This document shows, one piece after another, positions 10,382-17,941 of a stretch of DNA of 64,000 nucleotides. The position numbers were made by a program, and so were the translations under genes. The DNA lies in assembly GCF_014643375.1 (NCBI RefSeq), contig NZ_BMJJ01000001.1:515782-579781 (forward strand). The letters are read 5' to 3'. How positions within the stretch are numbered: the stretch's first letter is position 1; every line of letters begins with the position of its first letter. The DNA comes from Aureimonas glaciei (GTDB lineage: Bacteria > Pseudomonadota > Alphaproteobacteria > Rhizobiales > Rhizobiaceae). Under the pieces are notes generated by a model that saw only the letters and a list, made by a program, of their open reading frames with translations, had not been told where the DNA came from and did no database searches.

Positions 10382-12252
10382 GCGCGGACAAGACGATGCG
10401 GCGGGTCCTGGTCGCCGACGACGATGCGAATGTGCTCGATGCCTATCGGCGGGTGCTGGATGGTCTGACGGCGGGCGCAGGATCCGTCACCTCGGAACTG
10501 GACGCGCTGTCGGACGAGCTGTTCGGCGAGTTCATTGTGGACGTGCGTGACGCGCTCCTCAGCGACGTCGTCTACTGCCGGCAGGGCGAACAGGCCGTCC
10601 GGGCGGTCGAGGAAGCCCGCCAGTGCGGCCGACCCTTCGCCATCGTCTTCCTGGACATGCGGATGCCGCCCGGGATCGACGGACTCGAGACGGCCCGCCG
10701 GATCCGCCGCATCGATCCCGACACGAACATCGTCATCGTGACGGGCTATTCCGATCACAAGCCGGCCGAGATCGCGGCGGCTGTCGGCCGACCGGAAAGG
10801 CTTTTCTATCTGTTGAAGCCGTTCGACGGCGGAGAGCTTCAGCAGCTCGCGACAGCTCTCGCGACCCGCTGGTCGGCCGACATCGGCATCGCTGCCGAGC
10901 TGGCAGGTCGCGTGGCCGAACTCGAAGCGATGAACGCCAAGCTGACGGCGAGCGAGGCGCGGGCTCAGGCCGCCGCGCGAACGGACGCCTTGACGGGATT
11001 GCCCAATCGCACGGGTTTCAGCGAACACTTTCAAGCCCGAGCGAGGAGCGGCGGCATGGGTGGTGAGGCCTTCGCCGTCCTCTATCTCGACCTCGATCGC
11101 TTCAAAGACGTGAACGACTCTCTCGGCCACGAGGCCGGCGACGCGTTGATATGCGAGTTCGCCCGTCGACTACAGGCGACAGCCGGGGTCGATGGATACG
11201 CCGCTCGCCTTGGGGGCGACGAGTTCGCGGTGCTTTCGACGGATCTTGCCAGGGCAGTGGACCTTGGCGAGCGCCTGATCGAGGCTTGCTCCACGGCGTA
11301 TTCGCTCGGCGAAACCATGGTTCAGACGAGCGTCTCCGTCGGCGTGGCGAGCGCGGGCCCGGGCCAGCCGGATCTGGTGGAGGCGATGCGCCGGGCCGAC
11401 ATCGCCCTCTATGCCGCCAAGGCGGCGGGACGCGGTGTCGTTTGCGCGTTCGATCCGGCGATGGAGCGGGACGTCCTTGGCGCCCAGCGCCTGTCCCGCG
11501 ATCTCGCTTTGGCGATCGAGAGCGACGAACTCGCCATGCACTATCAGCCCCTCGTTTGTGCCGACGGACTGCCCATCAACGGGGTTGAAGCGCTGTTGCG
11601 CTGGCATCATCCGGTCCGGGGCTGGATCTCGCCGCTCGACGTCATCGAGGTCGCGGAGAAGTCGGATCTGATCCACAAGCTCGGGGATTGGGTCTTTCGT
11701 CGCGCCTTCACCGACTCCAGACAATGGCCCGATCTCGTGACCGCGGTGAACCTGTCGCCGGTCCAGTTTCGCAGCCCGACATTTCTCGACCGCCTGGCGA
11801 GGATCGTCGCGGAGACCGGTGCCGATCCCGCCATGTTCGAGCTGGAAGTCACCGAGACGGTCCTGATCACCGACCTTGGGGAAGCGGCGCGAAAGCTCGC
11901 CAGGCTGAAGGAAATCGGCTTCCGCGTGTCGCTCGACGACTTCGGCAGCGGGCATGCCGGGTTCGGGTATCTCAACCAGATGCCGTTCGACAAGTTGAAG
12001 ATCGACCGTTCCTTCATCGAGAATCTGCGCGTGAAGGCGGGAGCCGAAGGGGTCATCCATTCGATCGTGGGACTGGCCCAAGCGCTCGGCCTGTCGATTA
12101 CCGCCGAAGGGGTAGAGAGCACGGAGCAGCACCTGTTTCTGAAACAGGCAGGGTGTATGCAAATGCAAGGATTTCTGTTCCATCGGCCAATGCCGGCGGA
12201 CGCCCTCGCAGCCCTTCGGAACTCCCTAAGGCTACTCCAAGAAAGCGCGTGA
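10378..12252 (+). CDS. response regulator with GGDEF and EAL domains (c-di-GMP turnover)
   Basis: A 624-residue cytoplasmic protein: REC domain with acidic pocket (ADDD), phosphoacceptor Asp in VFLDMRMPP (about residue 92), conserved Thr (VTGYSD) and Lys (LLKPF); a short coiled linker; diguanylate cyclase domain with intact RLGGDEF; and phosphodiesterase domain with intact EALLRW, NLSPVQF and DDFGSG. REC carries about 30 extra residues between its first helix and second strand. The autoinhibitory RxxD I-site normally four residues before the Arg of R.GGDEF is absent (GVDG there). Both catalytic motifs look competent, so net activity presumably depends on phosphorylation by the kinase encoded immediately upstream (4-bp ATGA overlap). 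Confidence 0.9.
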   Translation: MSADKTMRRVLVADDDANVLDAYRRVLDGLTAGAGSVTSELDALSDELFGEFIVDVRDALLSDVVYCRQGEQAVRAVEEARQCGRPFAIVFLDMRMPPGIDGLETARRIRRIDPDTNIVIVTGYSDHKPAEIAAAVGRPERLFYLLKPFDGGELQQLATALATRWSADIGIAAELAGRVAELEAMNAKLTASEARAQAAARTDALTGLPNRTGFSEHFQARARSGGMGGEAFAVLYLDLDRFKDVNDSLGHEAGDALICEFARRLQATAGVDGYAARLGGDEFAVLSTDLARAVDLGERLIEACSTAYSLGETMVQTSVSVGVASAGPGQPDLVEAMRRADIALYAAKAAGRGVVCAFDPAMERDVLGAQRLSRDLALAIESDELAMHYQPLVCADGLPINGVEALLRWHHPVRGWISPLDVIEVAEKSDLIHKLGDWVFRRAFTDSRQWPDLVTAVNLSPVQFRSPTFLDRLARIVAETGADPAMFELEVTETVLITDLGEAARKLARLKEIGFRVSLDDFGSGHAGFGYLNQMPFDKLKIDRSFIENLRVKAGAEGVIHSIVGLAQALGLSITAEGVESTEQHLFLKQAGCMQMQGFLFHRPMPADALAALRNSLRLLQESA

Positions 12253-12317
12253 CCTCGCTGTCATCCGCTTCCTATGTTGGTCATCGAACTGACGAGTGGC
12301 TCTCATGGGTCGTGACC

Positions 12318-12394
12318 GAATGGCAGCTATCCGCGACGGCGCCCGGAAGCGGACAGGCCGCTTTCGGCCCACTGTCGTATGGGAAATTATTCCC
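12318..12394 (+). repeat. dispersed intergenic element, copy B
   Basis: Aligns with 1849-1929 in the same orientation: GAATGGCAG start, a 28-bp core (12343-12370) with 24 of 28 identities to copy A, and GGAAATTATTCCC at the end. It lies just after the GGDEF-EAL gene, so copies A and B bracket the whole metal-efflux plus two-component block. Confidence 0.5.
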
Positions 12395-12645
12395 GGGTTG
12401 GGTGGACAGAAGACGCGAAGGCGCGGCGTCATAAGGCTCTTGATACACGAAATCGTTCAGCGGTTTCTCGGGCGTGAACACGTGAGTGATCTCTTCTTGG
12501 ATCCTGGGACGCAGTTGTCGACGAGGATCTCGAGCGCGGGGAATGTTTCCACCAGCCGGCACTTTAGCTTGGCTGAATCGCGGACAGAGTTTTCGATCCG
12601 TTCCTGACGACAATGTCCGGCTCCCCTCCCGTTCGACACTCGCAA

Positions 12646-12686
12646 TTGACAGCCGGACCGCTGTCATTTATCAGTGGTCATACCAC
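12646..12686 (+). promoter_or_regulatory. sigma70-type promoter with FadR-family operator
   Basis: TTGACA (12646-12651) is followed after 17 nt by TATCAG (12669-12674), a good -35 and a fair -10. Directly after it, at 12674-12686, is the perfect dyad GTGGT-CAT-ACCAC, matching the TGGT-N3-ACCA half-sites typical of FadR-subfamily GntR regulators. The dyad covers the expected transcription start and lies 15 bp before the FadR-type gene, so negative autoregulation of the whole operon is the natural reading. The sequence is direct; the regulatory role is inferred. Confidence 0.7.
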
Positions 12687-12700
12687 GGTAAAGGCACGGC

Positions 12701-13516
12701 ATGAGCACCGAGATTTCCATCACGCGGGATGAAGTCGAAGCGAAAGGCGGGTACGAGCGCGTCGTCACGTTCCTGCGCGATCAGCTCCTTTCCGGTCAGC
12801 TCAAAACAGGTGACTGCCTGTTACCCGAGCGCGAACTCGCGCTGCGGCTGAAGGTCAGCCGTCCGGTGCTTCGCGAAGCCCTTCGTGCGCTGGCGATGAT
12901 CGGTGCTGTCGAGATCCGCCACGGGGTCGGCACCATCGTGAAGCGCCCCGACGTCTCGACCCTCGGCGAGTTCTTCACCTTCGTGCTCGCGCAGCAGGCC
13001 GATGTCATCGACGACATCATGGAAGCCCGCGTCGCCATCGAGCACCATGCCATTCGCCTCGCCTGCCGCCGGGCAACCCAATCCGACTTCGACCGGATCG
13101 CTGACGCACTCGGCCTGATCGTCGAGACGATCCATGAGGCAGAGGCCGGCGGCGTTGCCGACTTCAAGTTCCACGAGGCGATCGTCCGAGCGGCGCATTC
13201 GCCGACACTGGCCAGCATCTATGGCTCGCTATCCTCCCTGATGATGCGCTCCCACCTCGATCGCCGCGAGAAGATCATCCAAGTCGAGGGGATCGATGCG
13301 TTCCTGATCGATCACCACCGCCTGATCTTTTCGGCGGTCGTCGCCCGTGACGCGCCCAAGGCAGATGAACTTCTGACCCGTCACTTCGAGATCGGCGCCG
13401 ACTTCCGGCGCCGGGCGACGATGCTGGTCAGCGGCGCATCCAAAGCCGCGGATCGGTCCGCCGCAAAGGCAGCGGAACCATCCCCCATTGCATCCATAGG
13501 AAGGCAAGATTCATGA
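12701..13516 (+). CDS. FadR-subfamily GntR transcriptional regulator
   Basis: A 271-residue regulator. The N-terminal winged helix spans about residues 18-85 (LLPERELALRLKVSRPVLREALRALAMIG, with G.VEIRHGVGT forming the wing), followed by an all-helical FCD effector domain with the metal/ligand-binding pattern: E.R..IE, DFKFHEAIVRAAHS and DHHRLIFSAVVARD. The His residues in the last two motifs usually coordinate a metal that holds a carboxylate effector. It is the first gene of an operon with a sugar-phosphate isomerase, a dehydrogenase, an ABC importer and a kinase, and its stop overlaps the isomerase start (ATGA). Its own promoter carries a FadR-type operator (12674-12686). The effector is probably the imported hydroxy- or amino-acid, or a catabolite; this is inferred. 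Confidence 0.9.
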   Translation: MSTEISITRDEVEAKGGYERVVTFLRDQLLSGQLKTGDCLLPERELALRLKVSRPVLREALRALAMIGAVEIRHGVGTIVKRPDVSTLGEFFTFVLAQQADVIDDIMEARVAIEHHAIRLACRRATQSDFDRIADALGLIVETIHEAEAGGVADFKFHEAIVRAAHSPTLASIYGSLSSLMMRSHLDRREKIIQVEGIDAFLIDHHRLIFSAVVARDAPKADELLTRHFEIGADFRRRATMLVSGASKAADRSAAKAAEPSPIASIGRQDS

Positions 13517-13959
13517 AAATCGTGATCGGAAGTGACCACGCCGGCTTCCCGCTGAAAGCGGACATCCGCAAGAACCTCGAAGCGCTGGGTCATACCGTCG
13601 AGGACGTCGGCAGCTACGATGCCGAGCCCGTCGACTTCCCCGACATCGCCAAGCTCGTCTGCACCAAGGTGCGCGACGGTGCCGCCGAGCGCGGCCTCCT
13701 GGTCTGCGGCACCGGCGTCGGCGCGGCGATCGCTGCCAACAAAATCCGCGGCATCCGCGCCGCCGTCTGCCACGATGTCCACTCCGCGCACCAGTCGGTC
13801 GAGCACGACGACGTCAATGTCATGTGCATCGGCGCGCAGATCGTCGGTCCCTGGCTCGCCAACGACCTCGTTACGGCCTTCTTCGCCGCCGAGTTCGACC
13901 GCAACGAGGACTTCGTCCGCCGCGTGGAGAAGCTTGCGCTTCTCGAGCAGGCCGACTGA
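13513..13959 (+). CDS. RpiB/LacAB-family sugar-phosphate isomerase
   Basis: A 148-residue cytoplasmic aldose-ketose isomerase. The family motifs are present: GSDHAGFPLK at the N-terminus, LLVCGTGVGAAIAANKIRGIRAA with the catalytic Cys65, and VEHDDVNVM with His98. Family members interconvert ribose/ribulose 5-phosphate, allose or galactose phosphates, or tetrose phosphates in erythritol-type pathways. Close to the C-terminus, the RH pair that precedes RVE in Escherichia coli RpiB appears to be replaced (NEDFVRRVE here), hinting at a different phosphorylated substrate; that alignment is by eye. The gene overlaps the FadR-type regulator by 4 bp and precedes a beta-hydroxyacid dehydrogenase by 42 bp. 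A catabolic rather than pentose-phosphate housekeeping role is likely from context. Confidence 0.85.
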   Translation: MKIVIGSDHAGFPLKADIRKNLEALGHTVEDVGSYDAEPVDFPDIAKLVCTKVRDGAAERGLLVCGTGVGAAIAANKIRGIRAAVCHDVHSAHQSVEHDDVNVMCIGAQIVGPWLANDLVTAFFAAEFDRNEDFVRRVEKLALLEQAD

Positions 13960-14001
13960 CACCCCCATCATCCCGAGACGGCTCTGGGAGGAGTTGCGAG
14001 C

Positions 14002-14925
14002 ATGACTGAGAAGACAACGGGCCGGGTCGGCTTCATCGGCCTTGGCACCATGGGCCGCGAGATGGCCCGCAACCTCATCGAGGCCGGACATGCCTTGACC
14101 GTCTATGACGTCGATGGGGCAGCGATCGCGGGCTTGGTCGCCAAGGGCGCGAAGGCAGCAGCAAGTGTTGCGGAAGCGGCGACGGGCGTCGACATCGTCA
14201 TCACCATGCTGCCGGATACGCCACATGTCGAGGAGGTGGTCCGCGCTCCCGGTGGCCTGCTGCACACGATCCCGAGCGGCGGCCTGTTCGTCGACATGAG
14301 CACAATCTCGGCAGGTGCTACCCGCACTCTGGCCGCGGATCTCGCGGCGGCTGGGATTTCGATGCTGGACGCGCCCGTCTCCGGCGGCCCGCTCGGTGCC
14401 AAGAATGCCGCCCTCTCCATCATGGTCGGCGGCGAGACCGAGGCCGTGGCTCGGGCTCGGCCTTATCTCGAGGGCATGGGCACGACGATCTCCCATGTCG
14501 GGATCGCCGGCGCCGGCCAGACGGTCAAGCTCTGCAACCAGCTCGTTTGCGGCGTGAACCTGCAGGCGATCTGCGAGGCTCTGGCGCTCGGCCGCGCCTG
14601 CGGCGTCGACCTCGACCAGATGCGCAACGTGCTCCTCGGCGGCTCCGCCTCATCCTGGATGCTGGAGAAGCTTGGCCCGGCGATGATCGAGGGCGATGCC
14701 AGCGCCGGCTTCCGGATCGACCTGATGCTCAAGGACCTGCGCCTTGTGCTGGAAATGGCGCAGGCCCAGTCTGTGCCGCTGCCAGCTACCTCCCTTGTCA
14801 CCACCCAATACATCGATGCCCGGGCCCACGGCGAAGGCTCCAACGGCAATCAGGCGCTGTTCAAGGTCTACGACCGCATGACCGGGCAGAGAGCCGGCGC
14901 CCCGGCGCTGGATGCCGCGGAGTGA
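14002..14925 (+). CDS. NAD(P)-dependent beta-hydroxyacid dehydrogenase (3-HIBADH family)
   Basis: A 307-residue dehydrogenase of the 3-hydroxyisobutyrate / tartronate-semialdehyde reductase / L-threonate dehydrogenase family. It has the Rossmann motif VGFIGLGTMGREMARNL, the substrate loop DAPVSGGPLGAKNAAL, and the catalytic lysine in GAGQTVKLCNQ. Length is normal. Family members oxidise or reduce the beta-hydroxyl of short acids; the preceding RpiB-type isomerase and a later PfkB kinase suggest a C4-C5 sugar acid such as a threonate- or erythronate-like compound, but this cannot be settled here. A GGGAGGAG Shine-Dalgarno lies upstream of ATG 14002. Its stop overlaps the GTG start of the next gene by 4 bp. 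Confidence 0.88.
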   Translation: MTEKTTGRVGFIGLGTMGREMARNLIEAGHALTVYDVDGAAIAGLVAKGAKAAASVAEAATGVDIVITMLPDTPHVEEVVRAPGGLLHTIPSGGLFVDMSTISAGATRTLAADLAAAGISMLDAPVSGGPLGAKNAALSIMVGGETEAVARARPYLEGMGTTISHVGIAGAGQTVKLCNQLVCGVNLQAICEALALGRACGVDLDQMRNVLLGGSASSWMLEKLGPAMIEGDASAGFRIDLMLKDLRLVLEMAQAQSVPLPATSLVTTQYIDARAHGEGSNGNQALFKVYDRMTGQRAGAPALDAAE

Positions 14926-15599
14926 CCCTCGACTTCACTGCCATCCTGGCGAGGTGGCAGATGCTCCTCGACGGGCTTTTGCTGACGGTGGAACTGGCGG
15001 CGGTCACGACGCTCACCGGCTTCCTGATCGGCACCGCCTGCGCCATTGCGCGGCGCTCGCATCACCGCTGGGCGTCGCGGCTGGCAGCCATCTACGTCGA
15101 GAGCATCCGCAACACGCCGTTCCTGGTGCAGATCTTCGTCGTCTATTTCGGCCTGTCGAGCCTCGGCTTCTCCTTCTCGGCGATCACCGTCGCCATCATC
15201 GCACTGACGATCAATGTCGGCGCGTACACGGCCGAAATCATGCGGGCGGGGTTCGACGCGATCCAACCCGGCCAGTGGGAAGCTGGCGAGTGCCTCGGCC
15301 TGTCGAAGGCGCAAGCCTACTGGCATGTCGGGCTGCGCCCCGCCATGGAGCGGGTCTACCCCTCACTGACCAGCCAGTTCATCCTCTTGATGCTCGCCTC
15401 CTCCGTCACCTCGCAGATCTCCGCCGAGGAACTGACGGCGGCCGCCAACTTCATCCAGTCCGAGACCTATCGGCCGTTCGAGACCTTCGTCGTCGCGGCG
15501 CTGCTTTACCTCGCGCTTTCGCTGTTGATGCGGCTGGCTTTCTGGCTGTTCGGCCAGGCGATATTCCCCCGGCGTCGCCGCCTCGGCACCAACCTCTAG
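14922..15599 (+). CDS. ABC transporter permease, polar amino acid type (HAAT/PAAT)
   Basis: A 225-residue inner-membrane subunit. Several transmembrane segments are visible (about 17-40, 57-80, 85-108, 140-165 and 190-212). The cytoplasmic loop EAGECLGLSKAQAYWHVGLRPA is the EAA motif that contacts the ATPase, and ESIRNTPFLVQIFVVYFGL is diagnostic of the HisMQ/GlnP-type permeases. The start is taken as GTG 14922, in the GTGA overlap with the dehydrogenase stop: it leaves a normal-length protein, whereas upstream ATGs would add out-of-family sequence. It pairs with the next permease to form a heterodimeric channel. Confidence 0.88.
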   Translation: MTLDFTAILARWQMLLDGLLLTVELAAVTTLTGFLIGTACAIARRSHHRWASRLAAIYVESIRNTPFLVQIFVVYFGLSSLGFSFSAITVAIIALTINVGAYTAEIMRAGFDAIQPGQWEAGECLGLSKAQAYWHVGLRPAMERVYPSLTSQFILLMLASSVTSQISAEELTAAANFIQSETYRPFETFVVAALLYLALSLLMRLAFWLFGQAIFPRRRRLGTNL

Positions 15600-15610
15600 G
15601 AGCGAGAGCG

Positions 15611-16285
15611 ATGAACACTGCCGTCAATCTCGGTCACATCCAGTTCCTGCTCGTCGGTGCCATGTGGACCGTCGTCCTGTCGCTGATGGCCTTCGTCGGA
15701 GGCGGCATCGGTGGTTTTCTCGTCGCGCTTGGCCGGACCGCGCCGTTCAAGTTGATCCGCATCGTCGCTGCCGCCTATGTCCAGCTCATTCAGGGCACGC
15801 CGCTGCTGATCATCATGTTCCTGATCTACTTTGGACTGCCGACGCTCGGTTTCTCCATCTCGCCGCTGCTCGCCGCGGGCCTGTCGCTGACCATCTACGT
15901 CAGCGCCTATCTCGGCGAGATCTGGCGTGGCTGCCTGGAGTCTGTTCCCAAAGCGCAATGGGAGGCGGCAGAGTGCCTCGCGATGTCGAAGTTCGACCGG
16001 ATGTTCAAGGTGATCCTTCCGCAGGCGATCCGCATCGCCACCCCGCCGACGGTCGGCTTCTCCGTGCAGATCATCAAGAACACCTCGCTGGCCTCCGTCG
16101 TCGGCTTCGTCGAGCTCACCCGCGCTGGCCAACTGATCAACAACTCGATCTTCGAGCCCTTCCTGATCTACGTCATCGTCGCCGCACTCTACTTCTGCCT
16201 CTGCTACCCCGTCTCGGCGCTTAGCCGGCGGCTGGAGAATAGCGGTGCTGCGCGCCTGCGCACCCTGAAGGCCGTCTCCGCATGA
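15611..16285 (+). CDS. ABC transporter permease, polar amino acid type, second subunit
   Basis: A 224-residue inner-membrane protein homologous to the preceding permease, with the family pattern YVQLIQGTPLLIIMFLIYFGL and the EAA loop EAAECLAMSKFDRMFKVILPQA. Five hydrophobic segments are evident. A GGAGCGAGAG Shine-Dalgarno spans the 11-bp gap after the first permease. The two together with the ATPase and the binding protein give a complete importer of the polar-amino-acid class; such systems also carry some non-amino-acid carboxylates, so the substrate is open. Confidence 0.9.
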   Translation: MNTAVNLGHIQFLLVGAMWTVVLSLMAFVGGGIGGFLVALGRTAPFKLIRIVAAAYVQLIQGTPLLIIMFLIYFGLPTLGFSISPLLAAGLSLTIYVSAYLGEIWRGCLESVPKAQWEAAECLAMSKFDRMFKVILPQAIRIATPPTVGFSVQIIKNTSLASVVGFVELTRAGQLINNSIFEPFLIYVIVAALYFCLCYPVSALSRRLENSGAARLRTLKAVSA

Positions 16286-16310
16286 CGGCCGACCCATTCC
16301 GGAGGAAGCC

Positions 16311-17036
16311 ATGTCCATAGTCGTCCTGAAAGACGTCAAGAAGAGCTTCGGCGCGCTCCAGGTGCTGCATGGCGTCTCTTTCTCGGTCGAGAAGGGCGAG
16401 GTTGTTGCGCTCATCGGCGCCAGCGGCTCGGGCAAAAGCACGGCATTGCGCTGCATAGACCGTCTTGAAAAGGTCGACAGCGGCGAGATCCACGTCTGCG
16501 GCCACCGCGTCGACGATCCGAAACTTGAGCTGCGCAAGCTGCGGCTCGACGTCGGCATCGTCTTCCAGAGCTACAACCTCTTCCCGCACCTGACGATCGA
16601 GGAGAACATCGTTCTCGCCCCGCGCTCGGTGAAGAAGATGGACAAGGCGGCGGCCCGCGAGATCGCCCGGGACGTGCTGGCGAAGGTCGGCCTGGCGGAC
16701 AAGGCCGACAACTATCCCGAACAGCTCTCCGGCGGCCAGCAGCAGCGCGCCGCCATAGCCCGTTCTCTCGCCATGCAGCCACAGGTCATGCTGTTCGACG
16801 AGGTGACCTCGGCTCTCGATCCAAAGCTGACGGGTGAAGTGTTGCGGGTCATCGAAGGGCTCGCCGCCAGTGGCATGACGATGATCATGGTGACGCACGA
16901 AATGGGCTTCGCCCGCCGCATCGCCGATCAGGTGGTCTTCATGCACCAGGGCCGGATCCACGAGCATGGATCGTCCGACATCCTCACCACCCCTGCCACG
17001 CCCGAGCTTCGCGAATTCGTCAGCGAGGAACTCTGA
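16311..17036 (+). CDS. ABC transporter ATP-binding protein (GlnQ/HisP type)
   Basis: A 241-residue ATPase driving the importer. Walker A (IGASGSGKST), Q-loop (VFQSYNLFPHLT), signature (LSGGQQQRAAIARSLAM), Walker B (VMLFDEVTSALDP) and the H-loop (MVTHEMGFAR) are all intact. FDEVTSALDP and THEMGFAR are characteristic of polar-amino-acid uptake ATPases. GGAGGA precedes the ATG. It follows the permeases by 25 bp and precedes the binding-protein gene by 47 bp. Confidence 0.93.
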   Translation: MSIVVLKDVKKSFGALQVLHGVSFSVEKGEVVALIGASGSGKSTALRCIDRLEKVDSGEIHVCGHRVDDPKLELRKLRLDVGIVFQSYNLFPHLTIEENIVLAPRSVKKMDKAAAREIARDVLAKVGLADKADNYPEQLSGGQQQRAAIARSLAMQPQVMLFDEVTSALDPKLTGEVLRVIEGLAASGMTMIMVTHEMGFARRIADQVVFMHQGRIHEHGSSDILTTPATPELREFVSEEL

Positions 17037-17083
17037 AGAGTCCCGCCACAGACGTGAAACCCATCAACCCGGAGGAAACGAAA

Positions 17084-17881
17084 ATGAGATCACTGAAGAC
17101 CCTGACCGCGATCGGAGCCATCTGCGCGGCCCTGCTTGTCCCGCTTGGTACCGCATCGGCCGACTCCCTGTCCGACATCATGGCAGCGAAGAAGATCCGC
17201 GTCGCGACCGACCTTGCCATCCCCCCCTCGGGCATGTTGGACGAGGCATTGAAGCCTGTCGGCTCCGACGTGGAGACGGCGCAGCTCCTTGCCAAGGACT
17301 GGGGCCTGGAACTCGAGATCGTCACCACCACGGGTGCCACCCGCATTCCGAACCTCCAGACCAACAAGGCCGACATCGTCATCTCGACCTTGTCGGTGAC
17401 GCCGAAGCGCGCCGAGGTGATCGATTTCTCGAAGCCCTACGCCGCGCTCCGCTCAGTGATCGGCGCGCCGAAGGACTCGGCGATCAAGGGATGGGACGAC
17501 ATCAAAGGGCAGACCGTCACGGTCACCCGCGGCACGACGCAGGATACCGAGCTGACCGAGATGGCTGCCGAGCGAGGCTTTACGGTCACTCGCTACGACG
17601 ATGACGCGACGATGGTGACGGCGGCGGTCAGCGGCCAAGCAAAGATGGTCGCGACGTCGGCAACGCTCGTGAACGAAATCGGCAAGCGCAACACGGACCT
17701 AGCCTTCGAGCCGAAGTTCGACATCCGAATCTTCGACCTCGCCATCGGCATCCGCAAGAATGAGCCGGAGCTGAAGGCCAAGCTCGACGAATGGGTCTCG
17801 GCCAACCTGAAGAACGGCAAGCTGAACGACATCTACCTGAAGTACCACGGCTCGCCGCTGCCGCCGGAAATGCTCAAGTAG
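17084..17881 (+). CDS. periplasmic substrate-binding protein of the polar-amino-acid-type importer
   Basis: A 265-residue exported solute-binding protein of family 3 (SBP_bac_3). Signal peptide of about 26 residues (to TASA), then KKIRVATDLAIPPSGMLDE, the lobe-crossing segment NKADIVISTLSVTPKRAEVIDFSKPY, and the second-lobe motif IKGQTVTVTRGTTQDTEL. Typical amino-acid binders carry an Arg in the second position of the substrate site; the spacing RG(T/S).. is present here (TVTRGTTQD), so a carboxylate-bearing ligand is likely. ATG 17084 has GGAGGA 8 bp upstream. A clear intrinsic terminator follows 11 bp after the stop, so most transcripts of the importer should end here. Confidence 0.9.
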   Translation: MRSLKTLTAIGAICAALLVPLGTASADSLSDIMAAKKIRVATDLAIPPSGMLDEALKPVGSDVETAQLLAKDWGLELEIVTTTGATRIPNLQTNKADIVISTLSVTPKRAEVIDFSKPYAALRSVIGAPKDSAIKGWDDIKGQTVTVTRGTTQDTELTEMAAERGFTVTRYDDDATMVTAAVSGQAKMVATSATLVNEIGKRNTDLAFEPKFDIRIFDLAIGIRKNEPELKAKLDEWVSANLKNGKLNDIYLKYHGSPLPPEMLK

Positions 17882-17892
17882 GTCAGACCTTC

Positions 17893-17920
17893 GGGAGGCG
17901 CGATGACGCGCCTCCCGTTT
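17893..17920 (+). terminator. intrinsic-type terminator hairpin
   Basis: GGGAGGCGCG and CGCGCCTCCC make a perfect 10-bp stem around the loop ATGA, followed by GTTTAT. It lies 11 bp after the stop of the binding-protein gene. The loop contains an ATG in frame with the downstream kinase, which is one reason to reject that ATG as the kinase start. The T-run is short, so termination is probably partial, reducing kinase expression. Confidence 0.75.
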
Positions 17921-17941
17921 ATCGCATGGGAGGCTTCCGGC

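Larger units (their letters stand above)
12253..12700. other. gene-poor intergenic region
   Basis: About 450 bp without a convincing gene. It holds a second copy of the dispersed element (12318-12394) at its left and the promoter/operator of the FadR-type gene at its right end (12646-12686). A minus-strand open frame at 12457-12645 has no recognisable family and no good ribosome site. GC content is lower than in the neighbouring genes. Confidence 0.55.

Noticed and set aside
12457-12645. A short minus-strand frame in the gap before the FadR gene, considered as a transposase fragment.
   Set aside because: No DDE or HTH motif could be recognised and the frame covers promoter sequence of the FadR gene.
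17903-17941. ATG 17903 as start of the PfkB kinase.
   Set aside because: It lies in the loop of a perfect terminator hairpin, and the added residues do not match ribokinase N-termini; ATG 17942 does.
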